DNA of 35,001 nucleotides from Clostridia bacterium (GTDB lineage Bacteria > Bacillota > Clostridia > Oscillospirales > CAG-272): the NCBI GenBank assembly GCA_017621475.1, contig JAGATA010000038.1, positions 1 through 35,001 of the forward strand. Direction: 5' to 3'. The position numbers and the translations under genes were made by a program. A model generated the notes under the pieces. The model saw only the letters and a list, made by a program, of their open reading frames with translations. It was not told the origin of the DNA and searched no databases. Positions 30,080 through 35,001 of this stretch are shown piece after piece (position 1 is the stretch's first letter; each line of letters begins with the position of its first letter).

Positions 30080-30976
30080 TTAAAGGAATTTTATAATTTT
30101 GATGGCACTTCCGTTTTCATATTCCAAAACTTTTCCTATGCCGAAAAAGCCGTCCTTGCCGTGGACACGCAAAAGCGTGTCGATGGGGAACTTTGTGCTG
30201 ACCTTTTTCTGGTATATTTCTGCGCCGTTTTTGGCAAGGCGCTCGTAAAATGCGGCAAGGCTTACCTTGGGAAGCTCGGAAAAAAGCGATTCTGTTGGGA
30301 TAAGTAGAGCGTCTCGTTCTTCTTGGCTCATCTCTGCAAGCTCATTGAGCGTGTGCGCCTGCGAAATATCAAAGCCGCCCGTTTGCGTGCGGAAAAGGGA
30401 ACTCATTGCGCCGCCACACCCAAGTTCTGCACCTATATCAGCGCAAAGCGTGCGGATATACGTTCCTGCGGAACAGCAAACGTCGAGTGTGTAATCGCGC
30501 CCGTCTCCGTCTATTTCAAGCGAATATACCGTAACGGTTCGCGGTTCGCGCTCCACGGTGATACCTTTGCGCGCAAGGTCGCAAAGCTTTTGCCCATTCA
30601 CCTTGAGCGCGGAGTACATCGGAGGTACCTGCATAATTTCGCCTTTGAATTTTTCTGCGGCGGCAAGCACCGCGCTTTTGTCTGGAATGCTTTCACATTC
30701 CGTAAGTACTGTGCCGCTTGTGTCCTCCGTATCCGTCGTGATGCCGAGGCGAAGCCTTGCGCGGTAAAATTTCTTGCCTGCAACGACAAATTCCGCGGCT
30801 TTTGCCGCCCTGCCGATAAGTATTATGAGAAGCCCGCGCGCATCGGGGTCGAGCGTGCCTGTGTGGCCCACTTTTTTTGTGCCGTAAAGCTTCCTTATTT
30901 TATATACAACGTCGTGCGAGGTCATTCCCGCAGGTTTGTTTACGGGAAGAACACCGCAAATTTCTCTGTCAGTCAT
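30080..30976 (-). CDS. truB: tRNA pseudouridine(55) synthase
   Basis: A 298-residue enzyme of normal length that makes pseudouridine 55 in the T loop of tRNAs. KPAGMTSHDVVYKIRK and VGHTGTLDPDARGLL are intact, with catalytic D43. QVPPMYSALKVNGQKLCDLAR and SAGTYIRTLCADIG follow, and a C-terminal PUA-like region ends the protein. The ATG at 30976 gives the usual N-terminus; a GTG at 30985 is possible. It overlaps the end of nrnA by eight bases, so translation is coupled. Confidence 0.95.
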   Translation of the reverse strand: MTDREICGVLPVNKPAGMTSHDVVYKIRKLYGTKKVGHTGTLDPDARGLLIILIGRAAKAAEFVVAGKKFYRARLRLGITTDTEDTSGTVLTECESIPDKSAVLAAAEKFKGEIMQVPPMYSALKVNGQKLCDLARKGITVEREPRTVTVYSLEIDGDGRDYTLDVCCSAGTYIRTLCADIGAELGCGGAMSSLFRTQTGGFDISQAHTLNELAEMSQEERDALLIPTESLFSELPKVSLAAFYERLAKNGAEIYQKKVSTKFPIDTLLRVHGKDGFFGIGKVLEYENGSAIKIIKFL

Positions 30977-31940
30977 TAAATCCACATTCCTTTACAATGC
31001 GTTCCACAGCGGAATCTACCATATCGGGGGCGACGCTGCAGCCTGCAGCGCCGGAGTGACCGCCGCCGCCGAATATACCGCATATCTTCGCAACGTCTAT
31101 TTCACAGGAGCTGCGCGTGGATATTTTGTAAGAGCCGTCGTCTTTTTCGCGTGCAAAGATGGCTATCTTGACACCGTCTGCACGGCGGATGACGTTGATA
31201 ACGTCGTATGTGTCCTCGTCTTCAAAGCCGTGTGAGTGCTTATCCGCAAGGTTTATTTTTACGTAAGTGATCTTGCCGCCACAAAGGTATTTCACGTGTT
31301 CCATAGCGAAAGCTTCTGCGGCAAGCGCGCTCTTGCTCTTACATTCGAACAAATTGCGGCATATCTGCGCGTGGTTTGCGCCGTGTTCGATAAGCTTTGC
31401 CGCAACCTTGTGCGTGATGGGCGTTGTGTTTGCATAGCGGAAACCGCCTGTATCCGCCGCAAGCCCTGCATAAAGCAGGGAAGCTATCTCTTCCGGAATG
31501 TTACCGGAAAGAAGGTTGTTTATAATTTTGTAAACGATCTCTGCGCAAGCGCCGGCTTTGGGCTCAACGTAGAGGTATTTTGCAAAACGCTCGTGCGTTG
31601 CGTGGTGGTCGAGCGCAAGGTTTACCTTGGTTGCATAAGACTTGAGCGCACCGAACTGCCCGGGAGAGGCAACGTCCGCGCTCATAAGAAATTCGGGGAT
31701 AAATCCGTCCGGCAGGTCATCAATACCGAATTCTCTTTTTCCTTCCGTCATAAAAGAAAGGGAGGAGGGGACTCTGTCGCAACAAACGGGGTAAGCCGTT
31801 TTGCCGAGCTTGCGAAGAGTATAAACGAGCGCAAAGCAAGAGCCGACCGCATCCGCATCGGGGTTTTCGTGCATAAATACAAGAAAATTATTTTTTTGTT
31901 GGAGCATTTTGCAAATGCCCATAACGGTGATGTTATTCAT
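30969..31940 (-). CDS. nrnA: NrnA-type DHH phosphoesterase
   Basis: A 323-residue cytoplasmic phosphoesterase. Metal ligands are visible: H24, D28 and D30 in HENPDADAVGS, D89, D111-H112-H113 (LALDHHATHERFA) and AADTGGFRY; the DHHA1 domain has GGGGHSGAAG. NrnA degrades nanoRNAs and 3'-phosphoadenosine 5'-phosphate, and in relatives also pApA from c-di-AMP breakdown. It sits between rbfA and truB, as in many Firmicutes, and overlaps both by eight bases. Confidence 0.93.
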   Translation of the reverse strand: MNNITVMGICKMLQQKNNFLVFMHENPDADAVGSCFALVYTLRKLGKTAYPVCCDRVPSSLSFMTEGKREFGIDDLPDGFIPEFLMSADVASPGQFGALKSYATKVNLALDHHATHERFAKYLYVEPKAGACAEIVYKIINNLLSGNIPEEIASLLYAGLAADTGGFRYANTTPITHKVAAKLIEHGANHAQICRNLFECKSKSALAAEAFAMEHVKYLCGGKITYVKINLADKHSHGFEDEDTYDVINVIRRADGVKIAIFAREKDDGSYKISTRSSCEIDVAKICGIFGGGGHSGAAGCSVAPDMVDSAVERIVKECGFND

Positions 31941-32331
31941 TCGTTTCTTCCTCCGCTTCTTCTTCAGCGGGCGAGGAATTTTCCGTTTTTTCGATCTTCT
32001 TGAGAAGCCTCATAATGTCTTGGCCATGTTCCATAGCGTTGTCGTATTCAAAAGAAAGTTCGGGTGTTATGCGGAGATTTAGCTCGCGCGCGATATATGA
32101 ACGCAGGTAGCCCTGCGCGCTGTAAAGACCTTTTGTGATCTGTTTAGCGGTTTCGTGATCCGCACCGAAAGAGGAAAAATATATCTTCGCAAACTTGAGG
32201 TCGCCGGAAACGTCCGCTTTTGTTATTGTAACGATGGAGTCTGCAACTCGCGGGTCTTTGACGGTGCGAACAGCTTCCGCCATAACACGCATCACTTCAT
32301 CGTTGATTCTTGTGCGTCTGTATTTGGACAT
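31933..32331 (-). CDS. rbfA: 30S ribosome-binding factor A
   Basis: A 132-residue small KH-fold protein that helps mature the 16S rRNA 5' end. It shows KYRRTRINDEVMRVMAEAV, KDPRVADSIVTITKADVSGDL and LRITPELSFEYDNAMEHGQDIMRLL, with an acidic tail. The start at 32331 follows AAAGGA by six bases; an upstream GTG at 32352 would include that site. It is first in the rbfA-nrnA-truB-LRR operon. infB and nusA, its usual upstream genes, are absent. Confidence 0.93.
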   Translation of the reverse strand: MSKYRRTRINDEVMRVMAEAVRTVKDPRVADSIVTITKADVSGDLKFAKIYFSSFGADHETAKQITKGLYSAQGYLRSYIARELNLRITPELSFEYDNAMEHGQDIMRLLKKIEKTENSSPAEEEAEEETNE

Positions 32332-32395
32332 TCTTGGTCCTTTCCGCGCCACGAAAGGCGCTATTCAAATTTAGTAAAAATAAATATACATTTTT

Positions 32396-32424
32396 ATTGT
32401 ATCACATTTTAAAAATAAAATCAA
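32396..32424 (-). promoter_or_regulatory. Promoter of the rbfA operon
   Basis: On the minus strand, TTGATT (32424-32419) and TACAAT (32401-32396), spacer 17, in a very AT-rich gap. Confidence 0.6.
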
Positions 32425-32459
32425 TAAAAATAAAATACAGTTTTTGCTTTTAGATATAA

Positions 32460-32523
32460 ACTATCAAAAAATATCAAAGTTTTATTTGATAGTATAGACT
32501 TTATTTAAATTTTATGTTATAAT
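32460..32523 (+). promoter_or_regulatory. Extended -10 promoter and inverted repeat before gpmI
   Basis: TGTTATAAT (32515-32523) is an extended -10; no good -35 lies 17 bp upstream (TAGACT). Upstream, ACTATCAAA (32460-32468) and TTTGATAGT (32485-32493) form a perfect 9-bp inverted repeat, a possible activator or repressor site that could make up for the weak -35. Confidence 0.5.
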
Positions 32524-32576
32524 ATAAAAGTATAGATAAAAAATCAAGTCCAACCATTGAAAGGAATTATAAAACT

Positions 32577-34226
32577 ATGGCAAACAAACTTGAACAACTC
32601 ACAAACAAAGTAGGCGTACAGGGTCCTGTTGTAACTATCGTTATGGACGGTGTCGGTATCGCCGCAGACGGTGCGGGCAACGCGGTTAAAAATGCATATA
32701 CCCCCACACTCGATATGCTTATGGAGAAATATCCTTGGGTTAAACTCCAGGCACACGGTAAAGCTGTTGGTCTTATGAGCGATGACGACATGGGCAACTC
32801 CGAAGTCGGTCATAACGCACTCGGCTCCGGTCAGGTTTTCGCTCAGGGCGCAAAGCTCGTTACGGAATCTATCGAATCCGGCAAGATTTTTGAAGGCAAA
32901 ACATGGAATGAACTCGTTGACAACGCGAAATCAAACAACAGCACGCTTCACTTTATCGGTCTTTTCTCCGACGGTAATGTTCACTCCCACATCAACCACC
33001 TTCGCGAAATGATCAAACGCGCAAAAGTTGACGGCGTTAAGTCCGTTCGCGTTCACATCCTTCTCGACGGCCGTGATGTTGGCGAAACCTCCGCTCTTGA
33101 CTATGTTACACCATTTGAAGCGTTCCTTGCAGACCTGCGCGACGACAGTTTCGACGTTATGATCGCATCCGGCGGCGGCAGAATGCAGATTACAATGGAC
33201 AGATACGAAGCTAACTGGAAGATGGTTGAAGAGGGCTGGAAAACTCACGTTCTCGGCGAAGGCAGACAATTTGCTTCCGCTGAAGAGGCTATCACAGCTT
33301 ATCGCGCAGAAACGGGCGTTATCGACCAGGATCTCCCCGCGTTCGTTATCGCTAAAGACGGCAAACCCGTTGGTACTATCGAAGACGGTGACAGCGTAGT
33401 ATTCTACAACTTCCGCGGCGACCGCGCTATCGAAATTTCCAAAGCGTTCGACAGCGGCATGGAATTTGATAAATTCGACAAAGTTCGCTCTCCCAAGGTA
33501 GTATACGCAGGTATGCTCGAATACGACGGCGACCTCCACATTCCTTCCAGATACCTCGTTGCTCCCCCTGCTATCACAAACACAATGGGCGAATACTTCG
33601 CAGGCACGGGCATTACACAGTTCGCAGTTTCCGAAACGCAGAAATACGGTCACGTAACATACTTCTGGAACGGTAACAGAAGCGGCAAGTTCGATGACGC
33701 TACAGAAACGTATCTTGAGATCCCCTCCGACGTTGTTCCTTTCGAGCAGAGACCTTGGATGCAGTGTGCTCTCGTTGCGGATGCAGTTATCGATGCTATC
33801 AAGAGCGGCAAGTACCGGTACATCCGCGCTAACTTCCCCAACGGCGATATGGTTGGTCACACAGGTAACTACCTTGCAACTATTGTTTCTATGGAAGCGC
33901 TCGACATTCAGCTTGCGAGAATCATTTCCGCAGTTGACGCTGCAAAGGGTGTTGCTATCATCACAGCAGACCACGGTAACGCAGACGAAATGTACGAAGT
34001 TGACAAGAAGGGTAACGCGAAGATGAACAAAGACGGTTCTTACAAAGCAAAAACGAGCCATACTCTCAATCCCGTTCCCTGCATCATCTACGATAATTTC
34101 ACGGCTGATAGATACACTGTTAAAGAAGGCAAATTCGGACTTGCTAACGTAGCTGCTACAACGGCTGAACTCCTCGGCTATAAAGCTCCCGAAATGTGGT
34201 GCGAAAGCCTTATCGACATAAAATAA
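32577..34226 (+). CDS. gpmI: 2,3-bisphosphoglycerate-independent phosphoglycerate mutase, plant-type
   Basis: A 549-residue metalloenzyme of the alkaline phosphatase superfamily that interconverts 3- and 2-phosphoglycerate. The metal-binding D24 (VMDGVG) and the catalytic S75 in DDDMGNSEVGHNALG are in place. LLDGRDVGETSALDY, SGGGRMQITMDRY, YNFRGDRAIE, NFPNGDMVGHTGN and ADHGNADEM complete the active site. Length and motifs such as HNALGSGQVFAQGAKLV resemble plant and trypanosomatid enzymes, whereas Bacillus has about 510 residues and HLNIGAGRIVYQ. AAGGAAT precedes the ATG weakly. It is followed 11 bp later by the DUF1934 gene. Confidence 0.95.
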   Translation: MANKLEQLTNKVGVQGPVVTIVMDGVGIAADGAGNAVKNAYTPTLDMLMEKYPWVKLQAHGKAVGLMSDDDMGNSEVGHNALGSGQVFAQGAKLVTESIESGKIFEGKTWNELVDNAKSNNSTLHFIGLFSDGNVHSHINHLREMIKRAKVDGVKSVRVHILLDGRDVGETSALDYVTPFEAFLADLRDDSFDVMIASGGGRMQITMDRYEANWKMVEEGWKTHVLGEGRQFASAEEAITAYRAETGVIDQDLPAFVIAKDGKPVGTIEDGDSVVFYNFRGDRAIEISKAFDSGMEFDKFDKVRSPKVVYAGMLEYDGDLHIPSRYLVAPPAITNTMGEYFAGTGITQFAVSETQKYGHVTYFWNGNRSGKFDDATETYLEIPSDVVPFEQRPWMQCALVADAVIDAIKSGKYRYIRANFPNGDMVGHTGNYLATIVSMEALDIQLARIISAVDAAKGVAIITADHGNADEMYEVDKKGNAKMNKDGSYKAKTSHTLNPVPCIIYDNFTADRYTVKEGKFGLANVAATTAELLGYKAPEMWCESLIDIK

Positions 34227-34237
34227 TCGGAGTGAAA

Positions 34238-34684
34238 ATGGAAACGAGAAAAGTCAAAATCGGAATATCCGCAAAGCAAACGGAAGGCGGGGAGGGCTAT
34301 AACGCCGAACCCGTTACGATGAACGTTATATGCGAAGCCGATCTTACGGATGATGGCGATAATATATATATAGAATATGAAGAACATCTTTCCGACGATG
34401 GCGGCGTAACGCATTCCAAATTGGTCTTTTCCAAAAACAAGCCGGAAACTGTCTCCCTTATCCGCTCCGGCGAGGTCAGCACGGTTTGCTCCTTTACGGC
34501 GGGCGAACGCTATGCTTGTTCGTATAATATGGGCGGTCTTGTCCTCGATTTTTGCATTGTGACAAAAGCGCTTAAAAACACTCTTACCTTCGGCGGAGGA
34601 AATATAACTCTTAATTATAATATGGAAGTCCGCGGAATAGTTATGAGCAGAAACGAGTATAAGCTTACGGTTATAAAGAAATAA
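34238..34684 (+). CDS. DUF1934 family protein
   Basis: A 148-residue cytoplasmic protein with no signal peptide. The opening KVKIGISAKQTEGGEGYNAE, the acidic DNIYIEYEEHLSD turn and the closing FGGGNITLNYNMEVRGIVMSRNEYKLTVIKK match DUF1934/YwiB, a calycin-like small beta-barrel of unknown function. The ATG at 34238 follows CGGAGTG; a longer frame from 34196 would lie inside gpmI. It is probably co-transcribed with gpmI, and a strong terminator ends the unit. Confidence 0.82.
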   Translation: METRKVKIGISAKQTEGGEGYNAEPVTMNVICEADLTDDGDNIYIEYEEHLSDDGGVTHSKLVFSKNKPETVSLIRSGEVSTVCSFTAGERYACSYNMGGLVLDFCIVTKALKNTLTFGGGNITLNYNMEVRGIVMSRNEYKLTVIKK

Positions 34685-34685
34685 A

Positions 34686-34724
34686 CATAAAGAAATGCAC
34701 CCGAAAGAGGTGCATTTCTTTATG
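34686..34724 (+). terminator. Terminator of gpmI-DUF1934
   Basis: CATAAAGAAATGCACC and GGTGCATTTCTTTATG form a perfect 16-bp stem with a 7-base loop, two bases after the stop codon. Confidence 0.85.
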
Positions 34725-34953
34725 AGTGCGCTTGTTTGAGTGAAAGAAAAATCTAAAAAATAATAAAAACTTTTTGAAAAAAGATTCTAGTGAAATAGAG
34801 AAAAACAGGAAGGGAAAGGGCATTTAAAATGGTAAAAAGGGCGATTTTGAGGGAGTTAGCTAGTAAACCTGCACAAATGTAATGGTACAAAACAGTCAGG
34901 TATAGGCAAAAGTTCCAAATGCAAAAAAACTCGAAAAAAATTCAAAAAAGGTG
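34725..34953. other. Non-coding A-rich stretch before the last promoter
   Basis: No gene is recognised; frames here are under 20 codons without context. Purine-rich sequence ends in repeated A tracts (about 34925-34949, A7, A7 and A6 blocks), which look like an UP element for the promoter at 34954. Confidence 0.5.
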
Positions 34954-34982
34954 TTGACAAAGAGGGGATGTTATGATATACT
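34954..34982 (+). promoter_or_regulatory. Strong promoter at the window edge, possibly of an rRNA operon
   Basis: Perfect TTGACA (34954-34959), 17-bp spacer and TATACT (34977-34982), preceded by phased A tracts. No coding start follows in the remaining 19 bases, which read GTGGAGCGCTGTTGAGG. The pattern fits rRNA or tRNA operon promoters of Clostridia. Confidence 0.7.
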
Positions 34983-35001
34983 AGTGGAGCGCTGTTGAGG
35001 A

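Noticed and set aside
32931..34061. A 376-codon minus-strand frame antisense to gpmI
   Set aside because: It results from codon bias of gpmI; no domain, no ribosome binding site.
34801..34882. A 17-codon ORF starting at the ATG near 34829
   Set aside because: Too short, with weak ribosome binding sequence and no context.

Overview
The window reads as a chromosomal segment of a Gram-positive, low-to-mid GC member of the Clostridia, probably an uncultured gut lineage. The basis is the Firmicutes-type gene set (HPr kinase, KhpB/Jag, GdpP, DUF421-DUF4363, DUF2232), near-consensus sigma-A promoters with AGGAGG ribosome binding sites, a ribosomal protein L10 leader RNA, and a cytoplasmic GH95 alpha-fucosidase typical of mucin or glycan users. 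No rRNA, insertion sequence, CRISPR array or intact integrase is visible. The exact lineage cannot be fixed from the sequence alone.

Positions 1-7630 are accessory and AT-rich. They hold two copies of an intergenic repeat, a decayed GNAT acetyltransferase, a secreted LysM-CAP protein, two XRE regulators, a GNAT gene whose 3' half is replaced by half of a terminator hairpin, a zinc alcohol dehydrogenase, and a three-gene cassette. The cassette encodes an HTH protein with a hydrophobic segment and coiled coil, a small membrane protein, and a membrane protein with five zinc ribbons; it is the best candidate here for an undescribed system. It lies just 3' of a tRNA-Pro(GGG) gene with a small integrase-tail-like ORF between them.

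Positions 7630-12850 hold tRNA-Pro, the KtrAB potassium uptake operon, a DUF3788 gene interrupted by a single in-frame stop, and the GH95 enzyme. Positions 12938-18822 are a minus-strand core block: rpmH-rnpA-yidD-yidC-jag-mnmE, then rplJ-rplL behind their own promoter and L10 leader. The usual neighbours of both groups (dnaA, mnmG-rsmG, rplKA, rpoBC) are missing, so the block has been rearranged.

Positions 18900-24263 hold an ABC-2 exporter pair, a cytoplasmic-type amidase whose ribosome binding site sits in a 10-bp hairpin, a glk-PAP2 operon and the DUF421-DUF4363 pair. Positions 24330-28560 hold hprK-DUF2232-gdpP. Positions 28582-34724 hold a small lipoprotein gene, the rbfA-nrnA-truB operon ending in a leucine-rich-repeat lipoprotein, and gpmI (plant-type iPGM) with a DUF1934 gene. 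The window ends in an A-rich tract and a strong promoter that look like the upstream region of a stable RNA operon.

One functional theme links distant genes. GdpP hydrolyses c-di-AMP to pApA, NrnA can degrade pApA, and KtrA carries the C-terminal domain that binds c-di-AMP in relatives, so degradation and one effector of this messenger lie within 24 kb. Central carbon regulation is also represented by hprK, glk and gpmI.
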